A stretch of 64,000 bases of DNA from Euptelea pleiosperma. Taxonomy: Eukaryota > Streptophyta > Magnoliopsida > Ranunculales > Eupteleaceae. Where the stretch lies: assembly GCA_035048495.1 (NCBI GenBank), contig CM068543.1, positions 28,509,751-28,573,750 of the forward strand, written 5' to 3'. The translations under genes and the position numbers were made by a program. The first letter of the stretch is position 1, and each line of letters begins with the position of its first letter. Below the pieces are notes generated by a model. It did no database searches and was not told the origin of the DNA. It saw only the letters and a program-made list of their open reading frames with translations. Shown here in pieces: positions 34,320-44,922 of this stretch.

Positions 34320-34971
34320 TGTTCTTTTTGCTTCCAAATTTTTCAACACTTTAGACCTTTTGGAGCACACTTTAGAGAATTTAAGTCTTTTTTTCTTCTT
34401 AAACCTAACCTTAAATTCATCCGTAAGTTTGGTATATAAATGTACGGTGGACCAGAGTTTCATCACGTTTTTTTGTTCACTCTATTGGTGGGCCAGCTCT
34501 TGAATGTTTTGCATGGCCGAAAATTTGACTTTTTTTTTTTTTTCCTTTCTATTCAAGTTTTAATTTTTGACTAGATTAGAAGGTTTGGATCCTGCATTGG
34601 ATCTCAGGGGTGGATCCAAAAACCATTGAATTGATGTTTGTCATAAAAAAAACATCATTGAATGATGTCGATCGCCTAATGTTACATCTCCAAGTGTCCC
34701 ATCTGCATCAAACAAGTCTGCACCCGGATCATGGACATCATCTAGTATAACCCCTATACATGGCTGCAAAGATCCTGATCTCACTAGCTCTCATCACCCT
34801 TCCACTAAAAACAACCTTACCCCTACATGTTTTCAATTGACATGTCTGATCTATCCACAGAGATGAGTCCCCGGGGGGGTGACTTAAGTAAAATTAGTGA
34901 TTGCTTAGAGTGCATCCTTGCCTGCAAAAATACATTAAATTTTATAAAAGCATAATGTGAATATTTTATTA
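34320..34971. other. Non-coding DNA, nothing recognised
   Basis: No supportable feature, except a T-run at 34529-34541. Confidence 0.4.
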
Positions 34972-35128
34972 TCTATATAACAAAACAGGGAAATTGTCTC
35001 CCCCTCTTATAGGCTTCATAAAGAAGGGCTAAGATCTTATCCCCAACTCGACGGTGGATCTCAGCCACTCACACTCAATTTTGACAAAAGGTTTGTCGAG
35101 GAGTGCCGTGGGCACGGTCTACCTACTA
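34972..35128 (+). mobile_element. Short Helitron-like element
   Basis: TCTATATAACAAAACAGGG after A. Its 3' hairpin is GTGCCGTGGGCAC; the end is CTA directly abutting the next element (CTAT instead of CTAG). Confidence 0.7.
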
Positions 35129-35705
35129 TCTATATAACAAACTAGGAAAGTTGTCTTATTTCTTATCTTATCCGGCTTCATAAGATAAGAGTGGTTGAGA
35201 TCAAGCCTATCCATCTAATGTTGATGGTTAGATTTCAGCCACTCAATCCTCCTTATTTATTTGTCTCAGGCTATGATTTTTGTGAAAATCTGAAACTTCA
35301 CTATACATGCAAGGATTTGGTGTTCGTCCACCAAATATTTGCATGTAGCACGGATTCAGACCTCCCCCATTATGTTATGTACCGTTTTAAAGCTTAAGGA
35401 CTGTTATTTTTTGCTTATAAAAAAATTTTCATTCATTTTTTGAAAAAAAAGTTAAATAACATCCGTCATTTCTGTTATTTTTCAGTTAATTTTCGTTTCA
35501 AATTTTATTGAAAATTTGAAATTCAAATTTTGAATTTTAGCGCCGTTATTTCCGTTAATTTTCATTTTTGCCTGTGCGTTACAATCCGTTATGATAGAAA
35601 AAATATGTGACACCCTAGTCCGTTATATCATTTGAGTGTCAGAGCCACATAATTTTTTGCGAACACTTTTTTCGTGGAGTACCGTGGGCACGGGCCATTT
35701 ACTAG
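35129..35705 (+). mobile_element. Non-autonomous Helitron (577 bp)
   Basis: Starts TCTATATAAC directly at the end of the previous unit and ends with CCGTGGGCACGGGCCATTTACTAG before T. Its body (CTTATCTTATCCGGCTTCATAAG, TTTTAGCGCCGTTATT) matches 26139-26534 with extra internal sequence. Confidence 0.75.
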
Positions 35706-35741
35706 TTTTAAACATAAAAGAAAAGTACTGGGAGCTACTTA

Positions 35742-36047
35742 GGGAGTGTTTGATTGACAAGTAGAAAAATTACATTTTCCTTGGGAAAATACAACTGTCC
35801 ATTGTTAGATAGCCATTTTAAATGAGTATAATTTACCCTACCAAGCCATTTAAATTTGGATAATTTTTCCTACTAAGCCCGGAATTCATTTCCCATCCAA
35901 ATAGGTGAGATTTCATTTCCACCTGAAAATACGCCTTTATTTTCTCACATAATTGCAATTCGTGTTCTCATTGCAATCAATCAGCCATTTAAGGCATTTC
36001 TCAAATGTATTTTCTCCGAAAAAATTTCTATGCAATCAAACACACCC
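35742..36047. mobile_element. PIF/Harbinger (Tourist-like) MITE, 306 bp
   Basis: Ends GGGAGTGTTTGATTG and CAATCAAACACACCC are inverted repeats. TTA flanks both sides (35739-35741 and 36048-36050), the 3-bp duplication of PIF/Harbinger elements. No coding capacity. Confidence 0.8.
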
Positions 36048-36050
36048 TTA

Positions 36051-36552
36051 ATGGAAGTCAAAGCAACTGCCATTTACTCTACCATTGTAGCTACTATTTT
36101 CTCTAGGTTCATGCGTGCCCTCGCCTCCTCTTTAGTTTGATGCTTCAAAGAATCAACTTCACCCTGAAGGTTAATACGTGTTCTTTACTCCTCTAGAACA
36201 TTTTCTATGTAAGGAGTTGAAGCCAAAATAGTGGCCTTAAAAACACCACTACTATGCCTCATACACGGCCCCTTCTATCATGGCCACAAACGTTTACTAT
36301 AGTTTTTCCCATTAAATAAGAAATTTTTATTACAACAATAAAATGCAGAACAATACAAGAGGGAGGGGAAAAAGCATCACAAACATTTGCAATAGGTTCA
36401 TGATTTACATCTTTTTGTGGGCTAGTGGGGTAATTGGCAATAATTTTTTTATTTGTCTTTATAAAGTAATAACTCAAAACCCATCTTTTGTGGAATGGGT
36501 GATCAAGTATAACTTGTTATGGTGATGGTAGCAATAGAATCACCTTGTTTCT
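36051..36552. other. Non-coding DNA, nothing recognised
   Basis: Short frames on both strands near 36259-36525 lack recognisable domains. Confidence 0.4.
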
Positions 36553-36636
36553 TGTGGGTACCATAATTTCACCACCACGGCACGTGGTAGATTCGGGGCA
36601 TGATAGTCCTTCATTGGATACTCCAAAGAATTTTAT

Positions 36637-36835
36637 GACCAGCTGGTGGCCCATGACTAGCTGGCGGCCCAGAACCGGCTGGCGGCTCAGAACCAGCTGG
36701 TGGCCCAAAACCAGCTGACGGCCCAAAACCAACTGGGGTCCATAACTAGCTAGCGGCCCAAGATCTCCTGAAGGTCCCAAACCACATGATAACCTAATTC
36801 TAGGCGATGGCCCGAGACCACCTGACGGCCCCATA
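36637..36835 (+). repeat. Imperfect 18-bp repeats in LTR (CCAGCTGGCGGCCCAAAA type)
   Basis: About seven tandem variants of CCAGCTGG(C/T)GGCCCA(G/A)AA, then two looser ones. The core CAGCTG is itself palindromic. It produces a repetitive minus-strand frame (36517-36834) that is not a gene. Confidence 0.7.
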
Positions 36836-37130
36836 CCAGCTGGCAGACCATGATCACCAGATTGTCCTGGATCATTGAACTGTGCAAATCCACCAGTCGA
36901 GCCATACTGGCCAGATAATCATGGGCCCCGGAACAAAGATAGGGGGTTCAAAGATAGACAAGAGCGATCCGGGCCGGCCCTCCCTTTTTAGGACGAAGAA
37001 GGATGCTCAGCAAACACAGAAAAAGACTGCTAACAGGAAGTAGAGAAGAACAAAAGTGAGTGGGCCACCTCTGACCCAGTCAATGAAAAGAGACTTGAAA
37101 ATAGAACAGAGAAAGGAACAGAGTCGGGGT

Positions 37131-37140
37131 CTATAAATAG
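37131..37140 (+). promoter_or_regulatory. TATA box of the Tat-type LTR
   Basis: CTATAAATAG in GGGGT...AGGACCCC, about 545 bp before the LTR end. Confidence 0.6.
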
Positions 37141-37681
37141 AGGACCCCTCCCTTATAGAAAGGGACTTTTATAAAACAACTCCCTCACAAGAGAAGTGAG
37201 AAGACTTCCTTATAGAGGGGATAGAAAAAGAGAACCAAATCAGATCCAAAATAGAGAAAGATTAGGGAAGGGGAAATCAGAAACTACCTTTTATTTTCCT
37301 TGAGAGATAATCTTTATGTGTGTCTTGCCGCAGTGGAGCCTTTCCTGACTTGATCGTCGGAGTGTCTTTGGTAGGTACACCACCTCCTTTTGCTTTGGAG
37401 GATGTGATCGAGGAGCAGGAGTGGATCTGGAGTTGCAGCAGGCGATGGGATGGAGTCTTGAAGATGGATGAGACTTTCTACAGCCACTCTCTCGTTGGCA
37501 ATCGACTTCAACCTTGCATAGGTGACTTTCCTAGAGCCGGACATCTTTTACTGGCGATTTGTAAAACTATTTGGAATGTGAAGAGACTTTATGTATTAAA
37601 TGAAAAGATTCCATTAAAGAAGAAGATCTGTTGACTTTGAGGGTGGACAGGTGAGATTACAGTTTTCGCCCCCACATCTTT

Positions 37682-37699
37682 TGGTGCCGTCTGTGGGAA
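37682..37699 (+). other. Primer-binding site region of the Tat-type element
   Basis: TGGTGCCGTCTGTGGGAA begins four bases after the LTR end. Closely similar sequences (TGGCGCCGTCTGTGGG) stand at this place in Tat/Ogre-type elements. I do not assign the tRNA. Confidence 0.65.
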
Positions 37700-37736
37700 C
37701 CGACAAGAAGCTTTCTAGCACGATAGAGAAAAAGCG

Positions 37737-39317
37737 ATGGTGGTAACACGGCAAACCAATGCCCGAAAAAGAGAAGCCGCAGATCGTGATGCGGACCTAA
37801 GAGACACCATAACAGAAAGAAGAAGAGCAAGGAATGAGCAGGAGGCTCAACAGTAGGAAATAGAGAGACTACGGAGAGAGAATGATCAGCTCAGACGCCA
37901 AATAGGGAAACAACCCATCAACGCAGACTATGCATCAGATAACAATGGCGATGAGCATCCAGTGAAACATCGAGACGTAACAAGGAGTTGTCGGAGGAAC
38001 TCCGCCTCGGAAAAGTCTGACCTCAGGAATCATCGACACAAAGAAAGAAATGAATCCCTCACCAAGAAGGTAGTAGAGCCAGACCCCACTTACTACGGTG
38101 GAAGCTCCCAATCTTCAGAGTTGGTTACTAAAGGACAAATAACAAACCTGGTCACGGAACTACTCGGCAAGAAGGAGACGCTTGTCGACAAGATGACAGC
38201 TATAGAAACTCCCGTACTTCAGGATTCTCCCTTTGTGGAGGATATTCAAAAATATCAAGCTCTGAGCTCATTTTCTTATCCAAAATACCCGACCTTTGTG
38301 GGAACGTCTGATCTGATGAACCACGAGTTACGCTTCAGAAAGGTGATGACCATGTGGGAGTTTGAGGATCGGCTACTGTGCCGGATGTTTTCCCCCACCT
38401 TAAGCGACGGAGCCCTTGTTTGGTTCAATCAGCTACCTCCTCGGTCGGTCCGCAATTTCATCGAGCTTAGCACCAAGTTTATCGCTCAATACTCTTGTAA
38501 CAAGCTGTGTAGCAAGGGCGTGGATGTACTCATCGACATCAGGAAAGACTCCAATGAGACGATTAGAGAGTTTACCAAAAGATTCTGGGCAGTGATGATG
38601 ACAGTAGAGCAGTGTGACAATAAGCATGACATCACCACTTACCGAAAAGCCCTTCCAGTCACCGTCGATCTCGATCGGTCTTTGACCAAGAATCAGCCTA
38701 TGAATATGGAGACACTATACGAAAGAGCGGAAAAATACGCTAAGCTAGAGGATGACATCTATCGGCATGGACAGAAGCCAGAAGCAGCTGTACATGAAGT
38801 GTCGGAGTCTCCGAAGGAAGAGAAACTAAAGAAAGACGTAAAGAAAAGATGAAAAGGCAGGGTGGCGGCGAAACCATTGGGGATAGTGAGGCTTGGAGAT
38901 CAGAGAGAGTTCGCATTGTTGAACGCATCCCTCGGCCAAGTGCTCAATCAGATAAAAAATGAGAAATACTTGAGACGGCCCCAGCCCATGAATCAAGAGA
39001 CGAAGGACATGAGAGATAAGAACAAGTTCTGCGATTTCCAAAAAGATCATGGACACGACACCGATAAATGCTGGATCCTAAGACATTGGATTCAAGATTT
39101 GATCGAGAAAGGCTACCTAAAGCAGTTATTAGCCCAAGGGGAAGCCGAAGAACGGGGGCACCACCAGCTCATAACAACCACAACGCACCACTCAGGCACG
39201 GAGCGATTATCGACGTCATATACGGCGGCATCCGACAGCCATCACGTAATGAGGAAGAAAGACAACGGAGGGCCAAGATCTGAAAGCTTCAGGAAGCTAA
39301 AGAGGTGTATAACCTAG
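37737..39317 (+). pseudogene. gag: Tat-type gypsy gag, decayed
   Basis: Start ATG at 37737 (MVVTRQTNARKREAADRDAD). An in-frame TAG at 37854 is followed by the same frame to 38852. That part has a retrotransposon gag core (YPTFVGTSDLMNHELRFRKV, then SPTLSDGALVWFNQLPPRSV, and an F..QYSCNK-like stretch, typical of Retrotrans_gag). The frame then shifts; 38862-39317 has the C-terminal part with a cysteine/histidine motif, C..F.KDHGHDTDKC (39030-39071), and IEKGYLKQLL. This order matches Tat gags. At least one stop and one frameshift make it non-functional. Confidence 0.8.
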
Positions 39318-39330
39318 GTCGAGGCCTCGA

Positions 39331-39900
39331 ATGACCGAGCAAATAGATCCTACTGACACAAACATGGATTCCATCATCAGTTTCTCCAAACAGGATCTAG
39401 AAGGGGTGGAGCATCCACATGATGACACCTTGATCTTGACCCTCCCGATTGGCACGCATGAGGTTCATTGCATCTTGGTGGATCCTGGAAGCTCAACCGA
39501 AATCTTATTCATCGAAGCATATAGGAGAATGGGGCTGCCCTCTACCTTACTAGAGTGACCCAACATCCCGTTGATCGGATTCAATGGCCAGAAGGTGTAT
39601 GCTTAGGGAACAATCACACTGCTAGTCAGATCTGGCCCGGTAATGACCATGACTCAGTTTATGGTTGTCGATACTCAATCTCCCTACAATGCCATTCTCG
39701 GACGAGGATGGATTCACGAGATGAAGGCTATCCCTTCTACCTACCACCAGATGATCCAATTTCCCACCGAGTAGGGCACAATGGAGATCAGGGGAGACCA
39801 GATGTCAGCTAAGAAGTGTTACTCGATAGCCCTCACCTCAGCGAGCTCGCTACCAAAGTAGAAGGCCATCGTCCGGAGCGAGATCAACATGGAGTGCTTC
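39331..39900 (+). pseudogene. Retroviral-type aspartic protease of the Tat-type element, decayed
   Basis: 39331-39558 has TLILTLPIGTHEVHCILVDP followed by GSSTEILF: the active site D-P-G-S-S at 39481-39495, where D-T/G-G-S-S is usual. The next frames contain the downstream protease pieces ([20 protein letters not shown] at about 39665-39725 and IRGDQMSAKKCYSIAL near 39785-39833), separated by stops and a frame change. It would process the polyprotein in a living element. It is inactive here. Confidence 0.75.
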
Positions 39901-40081
39901 TACCCGATGTACACATGTCAGATGTAGCATGTGGCTGCGAGTTCGTAGCTGGTCGGCACCTAGATAATGAGCTGGCAGCTCGACATCCACCGATTGAAAA
40001 AACAACTTCAACATCCCTTTCTAACCTTCCCGATACTTCAGCGGGAGGGTCGTCAGCTAGTATCCCAGCATAGTAGCCAAC

Positions 40082-40420
40082 ATGGCTTTTTCCAGGCGAA
40101 AGAGAAATGGAGAATCTAGAATGGGAAAAGCCCACAGTAGAACCAATAGAGGAGGTGAATCTCAGAATCAAAGAAGATCTGAGAATAACCTACATCGGTT
40201 CAATGCTGACCCCAGAAGAAAAGAAGAAATAATAAAGTTCCTTGCAGCAAATAGAAATGTGTTTGCTTGGTCACTTGAAGAGATGTCGAGAATCGACCCC
40301 GAAGTCTCCTACTAGAAGCTAAACATCGATCCAAAATATCCTCCGGTGAGGCAAAAACCAAGGAGGACTGCACCCAAGAAGCAGATAGCTATACGAGATG
40401 AGGTTGATAGGTGAAACCTT
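40082..40420 (+). pseudogene. Start of reverse transcriptase domain, truncated
   Basis: FLAANRNVFAWSLEEMSRID, then PEVSY and a stop at 40313, then NIDPKYPPVRQKPRRTAPKK with EVDR in the same frame. This is the conserved lead-in to gypsy RT. It ends near 40415; the palm, with its YVDD box, and everything beyond are missing. Confidence 0.75.
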
Positions 40421-40514
40421 CTCAAGGAAGATATTAGTGGAATATCAATAGCAACCCAACATTCGTACCTTCGAGGATCTAAGGGTACCAGATGATAGAC
40501 GGGCAGAAAAGGGT

Positions 40515-40712
40515 CATGTAGTCACTGACGTTGGCCGGGTGTGCAATAACCAGCAGACCGCTACTGACAAGCAGACGGCCAATAGCTAGTAGGTGGCACA
40601 ATACCAGCAGATGGCCACTGAACAGTAGACGGCCAATAGCCAGCAGGCGGCACAATATCAGCAAACCACTGACCAGCTGGTGGCCGAAAGCCAACAGCCA
40701 GACACTGGGGGC
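40515..40712 (+). repeat. Short imperfect repeats (AGCAGACGGCCAATA / GGCACAATACCAGCAG)
   Basis: About nine variants of a 15-30 bp unit containing AGCAGACGGCCA or AGCAGGCGGCAC. Related to the arrays at 36637-36835, 42095-42300 and 44035-44290. Confidence 0.6.
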
Positions 40713-40999
40713 GACCCCAACTAGGTCAATGAATTACGCTTATACATGTCTACTTCATAGTTTTCTAGTGAGAGATCGAGGGCCCGGAAGATACAACGAG
40801 TTGTAGGAAGGTACACCCTGATAGGTCAAGACCTATACAAGAAATCTGCTCTGGGTCCCCTTTTGAGGTGTGTCATTCCAAGCGAGACAGAAGGCATAAT
40901 GCGAGAAATCCATGCTGGCGAGGCGGAAGGCATACGCGTCTTTTATCCATGAAATATGATCTCGTTCAGTCTCAAAAGTAGTTTAGCTATTGAACCACC

Positions 41000-42075
41000 A
41001 CTCAGTAAAGTCCCTTCAATGGGCCCGGATTCCTGACAGTCCACAAGACACCCCGTCAAAAGCAAGTCCTCTCAGTAGGCCGATGTATACTTGCATCAAG
41101 GGTTATAACAACCCCAATGCACAAAACATCGAACAAAATAGATTTGCAATAAGCCTCTTAGAAGGCCAATGCATCCAACTGCCGATCAGAACGCTGACTA
41201 CGGTAGGAGGAATATTGCTTAGAAAAGTTCCAACCAGTGGAAAATGGCATTTCGACGGGCCAAGAAATGACCTTACACTTAGAAAAGTCCCATCAATGGG
41301 TCGGGATTCCTAACAGCCTGCAGGATACCCCATCAAAAGTAAGTCCTCTCAGAAAGTTGCGATGCACGAAACGTCGAACAAATCAGATTTGCAGTCAGCC
41401 TCTCAGAAGGTCGATGCATCCGACCGCCAATTAGTACGCCGACCCCGGTGGGAGGAATATTGATTAGCAAAAGTCCCAACTAGTGAGAAAAGACATTTTG
41501 ATGGGCCAAGAAATGACCTTACACTCAGAAAAGTCCCATCAATGGGCTAGGATTCCTCATAGCCCGCAGGATACCCGTCAAAAGTAAGTCCTCTCAGAAG
41601 GCCGATGTGTCCTTACATCGAGGGTTATAATGACCCTGATGCACAGAACATCGAACAAATCAGATTCGTAGTCAGCCTCTTAGAAGGCCGATGCATCCGA
41701 CCGCCGATCAGTTCGTTGACCCCGACGGAAGGAATATCGCTCAGAAAAGTCCCAACCAGTGGGAAAAGACATTTCGACGGGCCAAGAAATGACCTTAGGC
41801 TTAGAAGAGTCCCATCAATGTGCCGGGATTCCTGACAGCCCGTAGGATACCCCGTCAAAAGTAAGTCCTCTCAGAAGGCCGATGTGTCCTTACATCGAGG
41901 GTTATAATGACCCCGATGTACGAAACATCGAATGAATCAAATTCGTAGTTAGCCTCTCAAAAGGCCGATGCATGCGACCGTCGATTAGTGCGCTGACTCC
42001 GGCAGGAGGAATATTGCTCAGCAAGTGTCCCAACTTGTGTGAAAAGACACTTCAAATAGGTCAAGAGATGACCTA
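41000..42075 (+). repeat. Tandem repeat, unit about 275 bp, four copies
   Basis: Anchors such as CCCATCAATGGGC.GGATTCC recur near 41008, 41288, 41536 and 41811, with GGCCGATG, CATCGA(A/G)CAAAT, GGAGGAATATTG and GACGGGCCAAGAAATGACCT between them. The copies differ by point changes and a shortened unit. Frames here (41605-41835 and others) are shadows. Confidence 0.8.
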
Positions 42076-42094
42076 GCACTCGTAATAAAATTGT

Positions 42095-42305
42095 CTAACT
42101 AGCAGACGGCTCCAGAACAGTTGTGCCATCTGCTGCCAGAGGACCCCAGAATAGTTGTGCCGTATGTCCGCCAGACAGCCCTAGAAAAGTTGCGCCATCA
42201 AACGGCCCTAAAACGGTTGTGCCGTCTGCCCGCCAGATGGCTCCAGAGTAGTTGTGCCATCTAACCGCCAGATGGCCCCAAAATAGTTGTGATGTCTGCC
42301 CGAAG
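42095..42305 (+). repeat. About 40-bp repeats (CGCCAGATGGCTCCAGAATAGTTGTGCCGTCTGCC type)
   Basis: Five to six copies of a unit with AGACGGC(T/C)CCAGAA.AGTTGTGCC(A/G)TCTG. Distinct in period from the neighbouring 275-bp repeats. Confidence 0.65.
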
Positions 42306-42407
42306 CCTAATGAAAATAGTCAAGTAAAAATTCCCTTTCATTACAAAAAAAAGGCACCATACGGCATCTACAGAAATAAATCAAGAGAGGAGAAAAGAGA
42401 AAAATGT

Positions 42408-44900
42408 TCAAGACCCCACCGGAGGGTCATCTTTGGGAGATTGAGTATCAACCGCATCCATGGCGGCATCATAGCCAATCTGATAGCCAGAGTGATAGGT
42501 CGCATCCTGAAGAACCAATGACTCGGCCTTAACAGCCTTCACCTCAGGTTCTAGCTTCTCGATGAGGACTTGGCACTCAACCGACGAGGATTGGGCATCT
42601 GCCACCTGAGCTTGAGCTGCCAGGATATCCATGGAGAGGCGGTCACACTGCTTCTCAAGATCAGCACGTGCCAAGTCCGCCGCTGCCCAGGACTCATTGG
42701 CCTCCACCAGCTCGACCTCCACCTTGGCAAGGGCTTCCTCGGTCTTTTTCTTCCCCTCGCACTCCTCAGCAAGCTGGGAATGATTCAGGCTAAGGTTGTA
42801 GGTCGCGTTCCTCTCCTTCTCCAGAGCCTCCGCCAGCTCGCCCTTCAGCCTCGCAACCTCTTGGTCGTCCCACTCAACCTGGGTCGAAAGCTTCCCTTCG
42901 CGTTCTAGAGCCAGGTGGAGTTGGTTGCGGAGATCATCTGTAAGATCGCATGCCCCAGAAAGGCAACAATGCTCTACAAAGCACACCACAAAGTTGGCTA
43001 AAATAGCATAAATTTAAGAAAAAATTCATAAGGAAGAGACAATGGTTACCTCGGTGATCCCCCGGCTGACGCCGTCATAAGCCACAAATGGGTCCGAAGG
43101 CATAGCGTAGCAGAGTTGGTCCCGAGGCAGACATAGCTGCTCGATCATGTGCACCGCCACGTCAGGATCCGTTGTGGAGCACTCCTCGGTGATCGGAATG
43201 CCGCCAGGCATGTAGCCGAAGGACATTGCATACGGGCCTGCTGGAGAAACAGGCCTAGAGGAAGGACCTGCCCCCGATTGGGTCTCAAAATGCCCGAAAT
43301 GAATGTTGAAGGGCTCGTTCATAAAGATTTCCTCAGTTGGGGGCAGGGTTTCCCCAAAGATAGTAGATGGGGCAGGGGGAGGAGCCGTCCCCGCTGAAGA
43401 ACCCATGGCCCCCGTCTGACCAGCTAGCGACAAAACCTTCAGATGCCTGACGAGCTGGCGGCATACCACCAGACGGCTGCTCGCCCGCCTGCTCGTCACG
43501 ACCTCCCACTTGGTCGCTCGGTAGGGGAACGCCTTCAGTAGTAAGAGGCACTTGGAAGGAGGTGCCCGTGACCTCCTTCGGCTGAAATGCAGGAGGAGGA
43601 GGAGGGCCTTCCTTCTTCGATCTGGTCCTCTTCTTCTTCTTCGTCACCTTAGCCTCCGCCTGAACATGCGGTTCAGGGGCCATATCTTCCTTTACGACCA
43701 CGGGAGGAGGAATCCGATGGATAGGGACAGCCTGGTATGGGCCCGCTATAGGATCCGAAAAAGAGTAAGATCTGCTGTTCGACTCAAACCCTTCAACAGA
43801 AGTAAGGCCTTGTGAGAGAGTAATTGACTCACCAGGAACAGGGACGTGGATCTGGACACCCGCGCGGCTGATCTCTCGTGCCTGCTGGTTAGTCAAAAAT
43901 TCTCTCTTGTCTGCACGAGGATAAAAGAGCCCGACAGGAACTCCGTGGCGTGATGAAGACGACTCCCCTTCTTGCCTAACAGGTCGGGTAGGAGTCCTGG
44001 CCCAGGGGTCCGAACCAAAGTAGATCGGAGTCCTGCTACCAGACGGCTAGGCCACTAGAGGCTAACGGAGCGGTTGCCGATCTTGCGGAGAGTGGGTCAG
44101 AGGAGACTGACCACCTGACGGCTGACTACCAGACGGCTGGCCACCCAGACGGCTAGTCCCTGGACTAACCACTAGGCGGCTGTTCAGCTGGCGACTGGTT
44201 GGTAGATGGGTCCTCAACTAATGGCTGGCCGCCAGAAGGTTGATCACGGAGCCCTAGACTAGTTGGCGGCGTTGCTGGCTTTTCTTCTAGCCACTACCTC
44301 TACTTCAACGGCACAGTATCGTAGAAATGCGTGAGGTTGTCTCGGATGGACGGGGACATCTTGACCCTCCTGGTTACTGGGGCTGCCAACACAGACAACA
44401 AAGAGAAGAAGTCAGCAAAGAGAAGAGAAAAAAAGAATCCAAAAAGTTAGCGAAGATGGCCTCGGGGCGGGTCCTACCTTCTAAGTTAAAATGCGTCGGC
44501 ACCCTAGGAGCAGATGGGCCACCCCGAGCCGGATCTCCATATTCCCAACCCCCAGTCATGAGCAAAGGGTCGTCCCTCCAATTCTTGTGGGAGTTGGGTA
44601 AACCATCAACAAACCCCTTCTTGCCAGGCCTCATGGCCAAGCTGTAGAACCAGTGTTTGAAACCGCGGACTGTCATACTCTTTATGTAGTAGACCACGTC
44701 TATCTCGGTGACTCCAATCCTCGTATGGCAGGTGTCATTGAAGAACATAAATCGATCTAGCAGACGATAGAAGTTTTGATGCAGCTAGCCAAGAGCCCTA
44801 TCATAAAAGATCAAGAACTCACAGACTAGAGGAGGTAAAGGGAAAGTCAAACCTGTCTCTAGCTGAGCAGAACAAATACTGATCTGTCCTGACTCGGCTA
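42408..44900 (-). pseudogene. Antisense ORF of the Tat-type element (gypsy-type transposon protein-like)
   Basis: On the minus strand, coding-like sequence begins near 44895 with LPPLVCEFLIFYDRALG, a stop (about 44788), and LHQNFYRLLDRFMFF. It continues in 44748-44374 with GLPNSHKNWRDDPLLMTGGW. This resembles the family called putative gypsy type transposon (PF04195-like). Further on (43896-43026) lie a basic patch KKKKRTRSKK and proline-rich sequence. 42989-42408 is a charged, alanine/glutamate-rich coiled coil (LEREGKLSTQVEWDDQEVAR and onward). GT...AG pairs at about 44477-44390 and 43046-42993 could be introns. Frames change several times. Function is unknown. Plus-strand frames opposite are shadows. 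Confidence 0.6.
44035..44290 (-). repeat. CCAGACGGCTGG-type repeats within the antisense region
   Basis: CCAGACGGCTAGGCCAC, CCTGACGGCTGACTAC, CAGACGGCTGGCCACC, CAGACGGCTAGTCC, and similar. They share the CAGACGGC word with the array at 40515-40712. Confidence 0.6.
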
Positions 44901-44922
44901 CATCTTTGCCTCAGAAGTGCCC

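Larger units (their letters stand above)
36553..37677 (+). repeat. 5' LTR of the Tat-type element (1125 bp)
   Basis: Starts TGTGGGTACC and ends GCCCCCACA, with terminal inverted repeat TGTGGG/CCCACA. The end is followed by TCTTTTGGTGCCGTCTGTGG. It contains an 18-bp repeat array (36637-36760) and CTATAAATAG at 37131-37140. The left boundary is inferred from the TGTGGG match alone, because no second LTR is available to compare. Confidence 0.6.
36553..44922 (+). mobile_element. Tat-type Ty3/gypsy element, truncated at its 3' side
   Basis: LTR (36553-37677), primer-binding region, gag, protease, and the first part of RT follow each other on the plus strand. Next come tandem repeats and a long antisense ORF. 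Tat-lineage elements such as Retand carry an extra antisense ORF between pol and the 3' LTR, which this layout fits. RT catalytic part, RNase H, integrase and 3' LTR are missing. At 44922/44923 the element abuts a truncated LTR of another element. Confidence 0.75.

Noticed and set aside
36517..36834. Minus-strand frame with GxQLVLGRQLVLG-like repeats
   Set aside because: It is the translation of the 18-bp LTR repeats.
43149..43815. Plus-strand frames opposite the antisense ORF
   Set aside because: Arginine-rich shadows of the minus-strand coding-like sequence.
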